From NCBI GenBank assembly GCA_947500005.1, contig CANMQJ010000001.1, positions 310,001 through 374,000 on the forward strand: DNA of 64,000 bases, written 5' to 3'. This stretch comes from an uncultured Paracoccaceae bacterium. GTDB taxonomy: Bacteria > Pseudomonadota > Alphaproteobacteria > Rhodobacterales > Rhodobacteraceae. Shown piece by piece: positions 42,176 through 50,451 of the stretch. The notes beneath the pieces were generated by a model. That model saw only the letters and a program-made list of their open reading frames with translations, made no database searches and was not told where the DNA came from. Positions within the stretch are counted from its first letter, which is position 1. Each line of letters begins with the position of its first letter. Made by a program: the position numbers and the translations under genes.

Positions 42176-44020
42176 ATGGGCTTTTATCTGGCGCAATTGC
42201 TGACGGGGCTGGCCAATGCCTCCTCGCTCTTTCTTATCGCGAGCGGGCTTTCCATCATCTTCGGCGTGACGCGGATCGTGAATTTCGCGCACGGCTCCTT
42301 CTACATGGTGGGGGCATACATGTCCTACACGCTCGTCACTTTGTGGAGCGGATCGATCCTGGGCTATTGGGGCGGTGTGATCCTGGCCGCCGCAGCGGTC
42401 GGGCTGATCGGGCTGGTGATCGAGATGACCATCCTGCGCCGCATCTATCGCGCCCCGGAACTGTTCCAGCTGGTGGCGACCTTCGGTGTCGTTCTCATTT
42501 TCCAGGACCTGACGCAGGCTGTTTGGGGGGCCGAGGATCTGCTGGGACCGCGCGCCCCGGGGCTGGACAGCGCCGTGCGCATCTTTGGGGAACCGATCCC
42601 GGAATACGATCTCGCGCTCATCGCCATCGGCCCCGCAGTGCTGCTGGCGATCTGGCTGGTCTTCCACCGAACACGCTGGGGCGTTCTGGTTCGCGCGGCA
42701 ACGCAGGACCGCGAGATGGTCGGCGCCCTTGGCGTCAACCAGGCTTGGCTGTTTTCGGCGGCCTTCGTCCTTGGTGCATTCCTGGCCGGCCTGGGCGGCG
42801 CGTTGCAGATCCCGCGCGAGGCGGTTTCGCTGCAAATGGACCTGTCGATCATCGGCGAGGCCTTCGTTGTCGTCGTGATCGGCGGCATGGGCAGCGTCAC
42901 CGGAGCCTTCGTGGCTGCAGTGCTGATCTCGGTCCTCAACGCCTTTGCCATCCTGATCTTTCCGCAAGTCTCGATCGTGCTGCCCTTTGTCGTGATGGCC
43001 GTGGTGCTGATCGTGCGGCCCTATGGCCTGTTCGGCAAGCCGGGCAGCGAACACGGTGCGCCGGTGGAACCCGAGCAGCCGCTGACCCTGATGGGCCAGA
43101 AGGGCCTGATGGTAATGATCGCGGCGGTGTTTGTGCTGGCGTTGAGCCCGCTGGCCGTGGCCGATTTCACCACGATCCTGCTGGTCGATGTGATGGTGGC
43201 CACCTTGTTCGCCGTATCGCTGCATTTCATGATGGGGGTCGGCGGCATGGTCAGCTTCGGTCATGCCGCCTATTTCGGGGTCGGCGCCTATGCCGCGGCG
43301 ATGGGGGTGAAGTATTTCGGGCTTGGCATGGTCCCCTCGATGGCGCTCGCACCGTTCTGCGCAGCGGCGGCGGCGCTGTTCTTCGGCTGGTTCTGCGTCC
43401 GCTTGTCCGGGGTCTACCTTGCCATGCTCACGCTGGCAGCGGCACAGATCCTGTGGGGGGTCACCTTCCAGTGGCAGGACTTCACAGGCGGGGACGACGG
43501 GATCCTGGGCGTCTGGCCCGCGCAGTGGGCCAGCAGCGACCGGGTCTATTTCTACATCGCTTTCGTGCTTTGCATCGGCGGCATCTGGCTGTTGCGCCGT
43601 GCCGCCCATTCACCCTTCGGCTACACGCTGCGTGGCGTCCGCGACAGCCGCACGCGCGCCGAGGCGATCGGGGTGGACACACGCTTCCATCAATGGATGG
43701 GCTTCACGCTGGCAGGCACACTGGCGGGGCTGGCTGGGGTCGTCTTCGCCTTTTCCAAGGGATCGGTCTTTCCGGACACGCTGGGCATTGCGCTGTCCAT
43801 CGACGGGCTGATCATGGTGCTTCTGGGCGGCATTCACGCGCTGGCAGGGCCGATCTACGGCGCGGTGGCATTCGTCATGATCGAGGATTGGGTGACCCGG
43901 CTGGATTACTGGCGCTTCATCTTCGGGGCGATCATCCTGGTGGTCGTCCTGCTTGCGCCTGACGGCATAGCCGGCGGTGTGCACCGTCTCGTCCGCATGA
44001 TCCGGGGAGGCAAGGCATGA
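42176..44020 (+). CDS. Liv-type ABC transporter fused permease (LivH-LivM)
   Basis: The protein has 614 residues. The N-terminal half (1-290) has LivH features (SIIFGVTRIVNFAHGSFYMVGAY, FVVVVIGGMGSVTGAF). The C-terminal half (about 310-610) has LivM features (FMMGVGGMVSFGHAAYFGVGAY, ALAGPIYGAVAFVMIED). LivH and LivM are usually separate proteins; here they are one chain. Start codon ATG 42176 follows the hairpin region by 35 bases. The stop overlaps the ATPase start (ATGA). Confidence 0.93.
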   Translation: MGFYLAQLLTGLANASSLFLIASGLSIIFGVTRIVNFAHGSFYMVGAYMSYTLVTLWSGSILGYWGGVILAAAAVGLIGLVIEMTILRRIYRAPELFQLVATFGVVLIFQDLTQAVWGAEDLLGPRAPGLDSAVRIFGEPIPEYDLALIAIGPAVLLAIWLVFHRTRWGVLVRAATQDREMVGALGVNQAWLFSAAFVLGAFLAGLGGALQIPREAVSLQMDLSIIGEAFVVVVIGGMGSVTGAFVAAVLISVLNAFAILIFPQVSIVLPFVVMAVVLIVRPYGLFGKPGSEHGAPVEPEQPLTLMGQKGLMVMIAAVFVLALSPLAVADFTTILLVDVMVATLFAVSLHFMMGVGGMVSFGHAAYFGVGAYAAAMGVKYFGLGMVPSMALAPFCAAAAALFFGWFCVRLSGVYLAMLTLAAAQILWGVTFQWQDFTGGDDGILGVWPAQWASSDRVYFYIAFVLCIGGIWLLRRAAHSPFGYTLRGVRDSRTRAEAIGVDTRFHQWMGFTLAGTLAGLAGVVFAFSKGSVFPDTLGIALSIDGLIMVLLGGIHALAGPIYGAVAFVMIEDWVTRLDYWRFIFGAIILVVVLLAPDGIAGGVHRLVRMIRGGKA

Positions 44021-44790
44021 GCGCCGTTCTCGAAGTTCAGGGCCTGTCGAAAAGTTTTGGCGGCGTGCAAGCGGTCGATGATGTAAGCTTCACGGTCGAG
44101 CCCGGGGAGTTCCTGGCCCTTATCGGACCGAACGGCGCGGGCAAGACCACCTGTTTCAACATGCTCAACGGCTACCTTCGGCCCGATGCGGGATCGGTGA
44201 AGCTGCGCGGGCAGGAATTGATCGGCACCCCGCCGCGCAAGATCTGGCGGATGGGCGTCGGGCGGACCTTCCAGATCACCGAAACGTTCCTTTCGATGAC
44301 CGTGCGGGAGAACGTGCAGATGGCGCTGATCTCGCATCACCGGCGGATCTACGACATCTTCTCGCGGGCAACGCGTCTCTATGTCGATGAGGCGAACGCT
44401 CTGCTCGATCTCGTTTCAATGCGCGATCAGTCGGCTCGGCCCTGCTCGGAACTGGCTTACGGAGATCTCAAGCGGTTGGAACTGGCCATCGCGCTGGCGC
44501 ATCGGCCGGCGCTTTTGCTGATGGACGAGCCGACCGCTGGCATGGCGCCCTCGGAACGGATCGCGCTGATGGCGCTGACGGCTGGGATCGTGGAACGCGA
44601 GGGGGTGAGCGTGGTCTTTACCGAACATGACATGGACGTGGTTTTTGCCCATGCCCATCGCATTCTCGTCCTGAACCGGGGCATGCTGATCGCCGAGGGA
44701 TCGGGCGCCGAGATCCGCGCCAACCCGACTGTGCAGGAGGTCTATCTGGGCGGTGGTACGGTGTTCCAGAAGGAGGCCGACCATGCTTGA
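44017..44790 (+). CDS. Liv-type ABC transporter ATPase, LivG-like
   Basis: The protein has 257 residues. Walker A is GPNGAGKTT, the signature region is ELAYGDLKRLELAIALA (a variant of LSGGQ), and Walker B is LLLMDEPTAGM. The LivG-type insertions GRTFQITETFLSMTVREN and the C-terminal tail VQEVYLGG are present. It pairs with the LivF-like ATPase that follows to power uptake. It overlaps the permease gene by ATGA and the next gene by 8 bp. Confidence 0.93.
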   Translation: MSAVLEVQGLSKSFGGVQAVDDVSFTVEPGEFLALIGPNGAGKTTCFNMLNGYLRPDAGSVKLRGQELIGTPPRKIWRMGVGRTFQITETFLSMTVRENVQMALISHHRRIYDIFSRATRLYVDEANALLDLVSMRDQSARPCSELAYGDLKRLELAIALAHRPALLLMDEPTAGMAPSERIALMALTAGIVEREGVSVVFTEHDMDVVFAHAHRILVLNRGMLIAEGSGAEIRANPTVQEVYLGGGTVFQKEADHA

Positions 44791-45484
44791 GGTCAATGGC
44801 CTGAACGCCCGCTATGGCCGCGCGCATATCCTGAACGGTGTGGCGTTGAGCGTAGGCGAGAACGAGGTTGTGGCGCTGTTGGGGCGTAACGGAGCAGGGA
44901 AATCCACGACGATGAAATCGGTGATGGGGCTGGTTCGCCAGACAGAGGGATCGATACGCTATGAAGGGCAGGAGATCCGGGGCAAGGCCTCTCACACCAT
45001 CTGCCGGGCAGGCATCGGATACGTGCCCGAGGAGCGTCGCATCTTCGGCGAGTTGACGGTCGAGGAAAACCTCGAAGTCGGGCGGCGCGAGGCCCGTCCG
45101 GGCGCGCCGGAATGGACGCTGGACCACCTGTTCAAACTGTTTCCAAATTTGGAGGAACGGCGACGCAACCTCGGAAAGCAACTTTCTGGAGGCGAGCAAC
45201 AGATGCTGACTATCGCCCGGACCTTGATGGGCAATCCCAAGCTGGTGCTGCTCGACGAGCCATCCGAGGGCATCGCGCCAGTGATCGTGGAACAGATGGC
45301 GAAGGTGATCGAGGAGTTGAAGGCCGAGGGGCTCTCGGTCCTTCTTTCGGAACAGAACCTGCATTTCGCTCGGCTCGTCTCGGATAGGGCCTATATCATA
45401 GAGAAGGGCGAAATGCGCTGGAACGGAACCTTTGCCGAACTCGACGCGCAGCCCGCGGTTTCCCAAAGCTATCTGGCGGTCTAG
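44783..45484 (+). CDS. Liv-type ABC transporter ATPase, LivF-like
   Basis: The protein has 233 residues. Walker A is GRNGAGKST, the signature is LSGGEQQMLTIAR, and Walker B is LVLLDEPSEG. The LivF hallmark GIGYVPEERRIFGELTVEENL is present. ATG 44783 follows AGGAGG and removes a leader encoded inside the LivG gene. It completes the binding protein-permease-ATPase set. Confidence 0.94.
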   Translation: MLEVNGLNARYGRAHILNGVALSVGENEVVALLGRNGAGKSTTMKSVMGLVRQTEGSIRYEGQEIRGKASHTICRAGIGYVPEERRIFGELTVEENLEVGRREARPGAPEWTLDHLFKLFPNLEERRRNLGKQLSGGEQQMLTIARTLMGNPKLVLLDEPSEGIAPVIVEQMAKVIEELKAEGLSVLLSEQNLHFARLVSDRAYIIEKGEMRWNGTFAELDAQPAVSQSYLAV

Positions 45485-45531
45485 GAAGAAATCGGATAGG
45501 GCGCGGCAGTTCGGAACGAAGGAGAGCGGCC

Positions 45532-45957
45532 ATGGCGGATCGTGATACGGAGTATGTGCTCGACGATCAGGTCGGCTATCTCATGCGGCTCGCCAACCAG
45601 CGCCACGCCGCGATCTTTCAATCGTTCACGATAGAAGGTCTGACAGCCATGCAGTTCGCGGCGCTGGTCCGAATCGCGGAACAGGGCAAATGCTCACAGA
45701 ACCGGCTGGGACGCCTTGCTGCAATGGATGTCGCCACGATCAAGGGCGTGGCCGATCGGCTGCGGGCCAAGGGGTTGACTGTGACCGAACCCGATCCCGA
45801 CGACCGCCGCCGCACGCTGATCTCGCTTTCTGACAAGGGTCGCGCCCTTCTGGACCAGATGCGCGCGCGCGGGCACGAGATCACCGCCGCAACGCTGGCC
45901 CCGCTCACCCCGTCCGAGCGGGATGAACTGGTCCGCCTGCTGCGCAAGATTACCTAG
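45532..45957 (+). CDS. MarR-family transcriptional regulator
   Basis: The protein has 141 residues. The winged helix-turn-helix reads LGRLAAMDVATIKGVADRLRAKGLT with the wing EPDPDDRRRTLISLSDKGRALL. These regulators often sense aromatic acids and are released from DNA by them. It lies 47 bp after the transporter genes. A candidate target is the small dyad over the -10 box at 33721. Its stop codon and that of the convergent enamidase-like gene share the tetranucleotide CTAG. Confidence 0.93.
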   Translation: MADRDTEYVLDDQVGYLMRLANQRHAAIFQSFTIEGLTAMQFAALVRIAEQGKCSQNRLGRLAAMDVATIKGVADRLRAKGLTVTEPDPDDRRRTLISLSDKGRALLDQMRARGHEITAATLAPLTPSERDELVRLLRKIT

Positions 45958-47117
45958 GCGACGACCTGCGGCAGGCGTGTGGCAGGTGGCGTGTTGCGGC
46001 TGCGTTCAGAGCGCACGACGCCGTCGATGATCGTCATGCCGACGCCGGGCAGGTTGCCCAGCTGCACCGATTCCAGGATCGTGGCCCCCGGTGCATGCTG
46101 CGCCTGGTCCATCAGGACGAAATCGGCGGCGTATCCGCGCTCCAGCAGCCCTGCATCCAGTTCGCGCTGTCGCGCCGTATTGCCATTGGCAAAGCAAAAG
46201 GCGATCTCGGCCGGTACGTTGCCCAGTGCCGACAGCATCGCCACCATCCTCAGGATGCCCAGGGGTTGCACACCCGACCCCGCCGGACCGTCCGTGCCAA
46301 GGATGATCCGTTCCATCTGATTCAACTCGCGCGCGGTGTTCAGCGTCAGCAGCGCGGCGCGCTCATTGCCGTTATGCACGATCTCGAGCCCCGCGGTACA
46401 GCTTTCGCACAGGCAGGTGATCTGATCGTCGGGCAGCGCCGAATGGCCGCCGTTGATATGACCGATTACGTCGGTGCCGGTTTCCAGCACCATGTCGGCA
46501 TCGATCAGGCCCGAGCCCGGGATCGACGGCCCTCCGGTGTGGATCGTGGACTGGATCCCGTATTTCCGCGCCCAGTCCACCATCTGTTTCGCGGTCTTGC
46601 CGTCCTTGACGGTGCCAAGCCCGACCTCACCCAGCAGCCTCACGCCCGCATCGGCCATTTCCTTGAAATCCTGCTCGACCATGCCGTGCTCGATCACCGG
46701 AGCGCCGGCATGGACCTTGACGCCCGAGGGCCGGAAATTCTCGTACCAGCGCTGCGAGGCGATCGCCATTGCCTTGAGCCCGACGATATCCTTGGGGCGG
46801 CCCGGCATGTGGACCTCGCCCGCCGAAATCAGGGTCGTCACCCCGCCATGCAGGGTCGAGTCGATCCAGTGCAACTGTTGTTGGCGGGGGGTATAGTCGC
46901 CCACGACGGGGTGAACGTGGCTGTCGATCAGACCGGGGGCGAGCGTGACGCCATTGGCGTCGATCACCGTGTCGGCATCCTCGATGTCGAGATCCCGCTC
47001 ATATCCCCAGTCGGCAATGCGCCCATCAATGGCGACGACGCAATCGCCGTCAAAGATCGGCTGCTCCATCTTTCCTGACAGGATGAGGCCGATATTCCTG
47101 ATCACCAGCTTGGTCAT
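45954..47117 (-). CDS. Enamidase-like amidohydrolase
   Basis: The protein has 387 residues. It follows the Eubacterium barkeri enamidase closely by memory: DYTPRQQQLHW, HGGVTTLISAGEVHMPGRPKD, GVKVHAGAPVIEHG, HTGGPSIPGSG, HINGG and RNTPPATR all have near-identical counterparts. Metal ligands are His67 and His69 in DSHVHP, a bridging Glu in GEVGLGT, the later His in HTGG and HINGG, and Asp in GTDGPAG. Enamidase hydrolyses and deaminates 1,4,5,6-tetrahydro-6-oxonicotinate to 2-formylglutarate. It has its own likely promoter and is convergent with the operon that carries the first two steps. ATG 47117 is the natural start; the longer frame adds an unlikely leader. Confidence 0.88.
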   Translation of the reverse strand: MTKLVIRNIGLILSGKMEQPIFDGDCVVAIDGRIADWGYERDLDIEDADTVIDANGVTLAPGLIDSHVHPVVGDYTPRQQQLHWIDSTLHGGVTTLISAGEVHMPGRPKDIVGLKAMAIASQRWYENFRPSGVKVHAGAPVIEHGMVEQDFKEMADAGVRLLGEVGLGTVKDGKTAKQMVDWARKYGIQSTIHTGGPSIPGSGLIDADMVLETGTDVIGHINGGHSALPDDQITCLCESCTAGLEIVHNGNERAALLTLNTARELNQMERIILGTDGPAGSGVQPLGILRMVAMLSALGNVPAEIAFCFANGNTARQRELDAGLLERGYAADFVLMDQAQHAPGATILESVQLGNLPGVGMTIIDGVVRSERSRNTPPATRLPQVVA

Positions 47118-47146
47118 GACACGCTCCCGCTTCGCCCACTGTTCGC

Positions 47147-47174
47147 AGGCTAACGGGTTTGCGCCACCGGTCAA
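47147..47174 (-). promoter_or_regulatory. Putative promoter of the enamidase-like gene
   Basis: On the minus strand TTGACC and TAGCCT are separated by 16 bp, with the -10 box 30 bp before the start codon. The same -10 hexamer is seen upstream of the flippase gene. Confidence 0.4.
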
Positions 47175-47236
47175 GCGCACTCATCGGCCCTTGCGGGCCT
47201 CTTCGCGCGAAATGCCGGCACAGGCGTGATGTACGG

Positions 47237-48334
47237 TCAGGTGTTGAAGAGGAAATGCAGAACGTCGCCATCCTTGACGACATAGCTTTTTCCTTCGGCC
47301 CGCATCTTTCCGGCCTCCTTGGCGCCTTGCTCGCCGTTGCAGGCGATATAGTCGTCATAGGCGATGGTCTCGGCCCGGATGAACCCCTTTTCGAAATCGC
47401 CGTGGATGACACCCGCCGCCTGCGGTGCAGCGGTACCCTGGCGGATCGTCCAGGCACGCGCCTCCTTGGGCCCGACGGTGAAGTAGGTCTCGAGATGCAA
47501 AAGCTCGTAGCCTGCCCTGATCAGCCGGTCGAGGCCGGGTTCATCAAGCCCCATCTCGTCAAGGAACATCGTCGCTTCGTCTTCGTCGAGCTGGCTGATC
47601 TCCTCCTCGATCCGCGCGCTGATGACGACGTGGGAATTGCCCTGTGCCGCAGCCATCTCGGCGACTCTCGCCGAATGAGCATTACCCGTCGCCGATTCAT
47701 CCTCGGCCACGTTGCAGACATAGAGAACAGGCTTGGTCGTCAGCAGCTGGAGATTTTTCCATGCCTTCGCATCCTCGGCATCCACTGCGACCATGCGCGC
47801 GGGCTTGCCATCCTCAAGCATGGCCTGCGCGGCGGCCAGCAAGCGGTCCTGCTGCTGGGCTTCCTTGTCATTGCCCTTGAGCTTGCGAACAAGGTTGGCG
47901 CGCCGTTTCTCGATACTCTCCAGATCGGCAAGCATCAGTTCGGTCTCGATCGTCTCGGCATCCGCCACCGGATCGACCCGGCCCTCGACATGGGTCACGT
48001 CACCGTCTTCGAAACACCGAAGAACATGGGCGATCGCATCGACCTCGCGGATATTGGCGAGGAACTGGTTGCCCAGCCCTTCACCCTTGGACGCGCCCTT
48101 CACCAGCCCGGCAATATCGACAAAGGTCATGCGCGTCGGAATGATCTGGCGCGACTTCGCGACTTCGGCAAGCTTGTCCAGACGGGCATCGGGCACCGCG
48201 ACCTCGCCGACATTGGGCTCGATCGTGCAGAACGGAAAGTTGGCCGCCTGCGCCGCCGCGGTCCGCGTCAGCGCGTTGAACAGCGTCGACTTGCCCACGT
48301 TCGGAAGTCCGACGATTCCCATCTTGAAGCCCAT
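47237..48334 (-). CDS. ychF: Ribosome-binding ATPase YchF
   Basis: The protein has 365 residues, the normal length. The P-loop is GLPNVGKST (near residue 9). IEPNVGEVAVPD and DIAGLVKGASKGEGLGNQFL are the diagnostic switch regions. The NxxE motif (CNVAEDE) replaces NKxD and favours ATP over GTP. The C-terminal TGS-like domain ends in GDVLHFLFNT. It is a conserved translation- and stress-linked ATPase, outside the catabolic island. Confidence 0.98.
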   Translation of the reverse strand: MGFKMGIVGLPNVGKSTLFNALTRTAAAQAANFPFCTIEPNVGEVAVPDARLDKLAEVAKSRQIIPTRMTFVDIAGLVKGASKGEGLGNQFLANIREVDAIAHVLRCFEDGDVTHVEGRVDPVADAETIETELMLADLESIEKRRANLVRKLKGNDKEAQQQDRLLAAAQAMLEDGKPARMVAVDAEDAKAWKNLQLLTTKPVLYVCNVAEDESATGNAHSARVAEMAAAQGNSHVVISARIEEEISQLDEDEATMFLDEMGLDEPGLDRLIRAGYELLHLETYFTVGPKEARAWTIRQGTAAPQAAGVIHGDFEKGFIRAETIAYDDYIACNGEQGAKEAGKMRAEGKSYVVKDGDVLHFLFNT

Positions 48335-48534
48335 GCTGTACTCCTGTCTGCACTGCGCCTGCGCGCCGCTTCTATGCAGGGCACAGCTTAAAGGCAAGCA
48401 AGGTTGAACCTTTGCGCATGATCGCGCGTTAGTGTTCCTGCCGTGTGGTCTATTGGGCTTGCACCCGGCCGGAACTGTATCGATCTTCGGTTGGTCAAAT
48501 CGAAATTGTGAGAACCTGAAATGTTGGACGTCGC

Positions 48535-49020
48535 ATGAAAAAGGTCATCCTGTCACTCGCCCTGAGCACGCTCGCAACTCAATCTCTTGCGCAGGAAGTC
48601 ATCTTCGGTGCCGGCTACGCGAACCATAACGGAGCCTTTGCAATCGACGACGGGGCCTTCACGCTGGAATATCGTCACACTCCCTTTTTCGAAGGCAACC
48701 GGATCGATTTCTCGTTCGGCGCAGCGCTATCCGGCGACATGGAGGGGGACCTCCACGCCGGTGTGGGAATCGTCGGGATCTACGATCTGGCCAACAGGTG
48801 GTTCCTCGAGGCCAGCGTGATGCCCGGGGCATTCTGGGAAAGCGTTTCCAACAACACGCTGGGCAGCCGGTTCCAGATCCGCAGCCTCGTGGCGATCGGG
48901 TACGAGTTCGAGACGGGAAACAAGGTGTCATTTGCCGTCACTCACAAGTCCAACGCCAGCACCACGGACTACAACCCGGGTCTGGACACGGTGCTTTTGC
49001 GGTACCATGTGGCTTTTTGA
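48535..49020 (+). CDS. PagL-like outer-membrane lipid A 3-O-deacylase
   Basis: The protein has 161 residues. A signal peptide covers about 1-19 (ILSLALSTLATQSLAQE). Alternating beta-strand pattern and a terminal aromatic residue (YHVAF) fit an eight-stranded barrel. The catalytic motif HKSNAS near residue 140 matches the His-Ser pair of PagL. It should remove the 3-O acyl chain of lipid A in the outer membrane. It is a single gene between ychF and trpA. Confidence 0.85.
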   Translation: MKKVILSLALSTLATQSLAQEVIFGAGYANHNGAFAIDDGAFTLEYRHTPFFEGNRIDFSFGAALSGDMEGDLHAGVGIVGIYDLANRWFLEASVMPGAFWESVSNNTLGSRFQIRSLVAIGYEFETGNKVSFAVTHKSNASTTDYNPGLDTVLLRYHVAF

Positions 49021-49098
49021 AGCCTCCACAACGCCTCAGGATTGATTTTCACCCCGACATTCTGCACATCGGGCTGACCCTGAACGCAAGGAAGCCCG

Positions 49099-49890
49099 AT
49101 GACCCGTATCGACGCCAAATTCGCCGCGCTGAAATCCGAGAACAAGAAGGCCTTCGTGGCCTATGTCATGGCCGGCGACCCCGATTTCGACACCTCGCTC
49201 GAGGTGGTCAAGGGGCTCCCGGGGGCAGGCGTCGACATAATCGAGCTTGGCCTGCCCTTCACCGACCCGATGGCCGACGGGCCCACGATCCAACTCGCCG
49301 GTCAGCGCGCGCTGGGGGCAGGCATGACACTCGACCGGACGCTGGAGATCGCCCGCCGCTTCCGCGAGGCGGACGACACTACCCCGATCGTGCTGATGGG
49401 TTACTACAATCCGATCTACAGCCGGGGCGTGGATCGTTTCCTGGAGCAGGCACAAGAGGCCGGAATCGACGGGCTGATCGTCGTGGACCTGCCCCCCGAG
49501 GAAGATGAAGAACTCTGCATCCCGGCACAGAAGGCCGGGATGAATTTCATCCGCCTGGCAACTCCCACCACCGATGACAAGCGCCTGCCGCGCGTTCTCC
49601 AGAATACGTCGGGCTTCGTCTATTATGTCTCGATCACCGGGATCACCGGCGCGGCCGAGGCCGATGCCGCCGATGTCGCGCCCGAAGTGACGCGCATCAA
49701 GGCGCAGACCGACCTGCCGATCATCGTGGGTTTCGGCATCAACACACCAGAAAAATCGCAGGCCATCGCCTCGGTCGCGGATGGCGCGGTCGTGGGCTCG
49801 GCCATCGTCAGCCAGATCGGTGCCGGCAAGCCGGTTGACGAGGTGCTCGCCTTCGTCAAGTCGCTGGCCGACGGTGCGCACCGCGCCTGA
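49099..49890 (+). CDS. trpA: Tryptophan synthase alpha chain
   Basis: The protein has 263 residues, normal length. The alpha-subunit signature [19 protein letters not shown] holds the catalytic Glu and Asp. [12 protein letters not shown] and [10 protein letters not shown] are the phosphate-binding loops. It splits indole-glycerol phosphate to indole, which passes to the beta chain. trpB lies separately at about 56 kb on the other strand rather than next to trpA. Confidence 0.98.
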   Translation: MTRIDAKFAALKSENKKAFVAYVMAGDPDFDTSLEVVKGLPGAGVDIIELGLPFTDPMADGPTIQLAGQRALGAGMTLDRTLEIARRFREADDTTPIVLMGYYNPIYSRGVDRFLEQAQEAGIDGLIVVDLPPEEDEELCIPAQKAGMNFIRLATPTTDDKRLPRVLQNTSGFVYYVSITGITGAAEADAADVAPEVTRIKAQTDLPIIVGFGINTPEKSQAIASVADGAVVGSAIVSQIGAGKPVDEVLAFVKSLADGAHRA

Positions 49891-49893
49891 TGA

Positions 49894-50337
49894 TCAGGGC
49901 CGCCGGCGCAGAATGTTGATGCCGGAATATTCTGCGACCTGCTCTCCGTCCTGATTGAAGATTTCGCTGCGCACGACGATATGCCCCCGGTCGGCGCGCG
50001 AGCGCGAGGGCGCGGCCTCCACCACGATGGCGACGCAATGGAGACGATCTCCGGGCCTGACCGGTCTCATCCATTTCACATCCCGCATTCCCGGTGAACC
50101 CATCGACGCCTCGGCCCAAAGTCCGCTCTGATACCATTGGTGAAAGGCCGAGATCAGTGTGTGCCAGCCGCTTGCGATGATCCCGCCATAGATGCTGTCC
50201 TTCGCCGCCTCCGGGTCGACATGGAACGGTTGCGGGTCCCACCGACGCGCGAAATCCATGATCTCGGCCTCGCTCATTTCCCACGGCTCCGTTTCATAGT
50301 GAAAACCCACGGGAAAATCCTCCCAATATTTCGTCAC
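49894..50337 (-). CDS. MaoC-like dehydratase domain protein
   Basis: The protein has 147 residues with a hotdog fold. The hydratase-2-like motif is ARRWDPQPFHVDPEAAKDSIYGGIIASGWHT, with Asp and His as the likely catalytic pair. Such proteins hydrate enoyl-CoAs or serve related steps. GTG 50337 follows GGAGC eight bases upstream and gives the common N-terminus VTKYWEDFPVG; an ATG at 50370 is the alternative. It is divergent from the lactate dehydrogenase-like gene and convergent with trpA. Confidence 0.88.
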   Translation of the reverse strand: MTKYWEDFPVGFHYETEPWEMSEAEIMDFARRWDPQPFHVDPEAAKDSIYGGIIASGWHTLISAFHQWYQSGLWAEASMGSPGMRDVKWMRPVRPGDRLHCVAIVVEAAPSRSRADRGHIVVRSEIFNQDGEQVAEYSGINILRRRP

Positions 50338-50451
50338 GCGTCGTGCTCCTGACAGGTTATTGCACGGCACATGCTGTCTTGGTCACCGCGGATTGCCAAG
50401 CCCCGGAATGATTGGTAAGGAAACATAACCAATTCCAGGGGCGCGGGAAAC

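Noticed and set aside
41660..43609. A 649-codon open frame on the minus strand
   Set aside because: It is antisense to the binding-protein and permease genes and gives a His/Gln/Asp-rich product with no domain, typical of a shadow frame.
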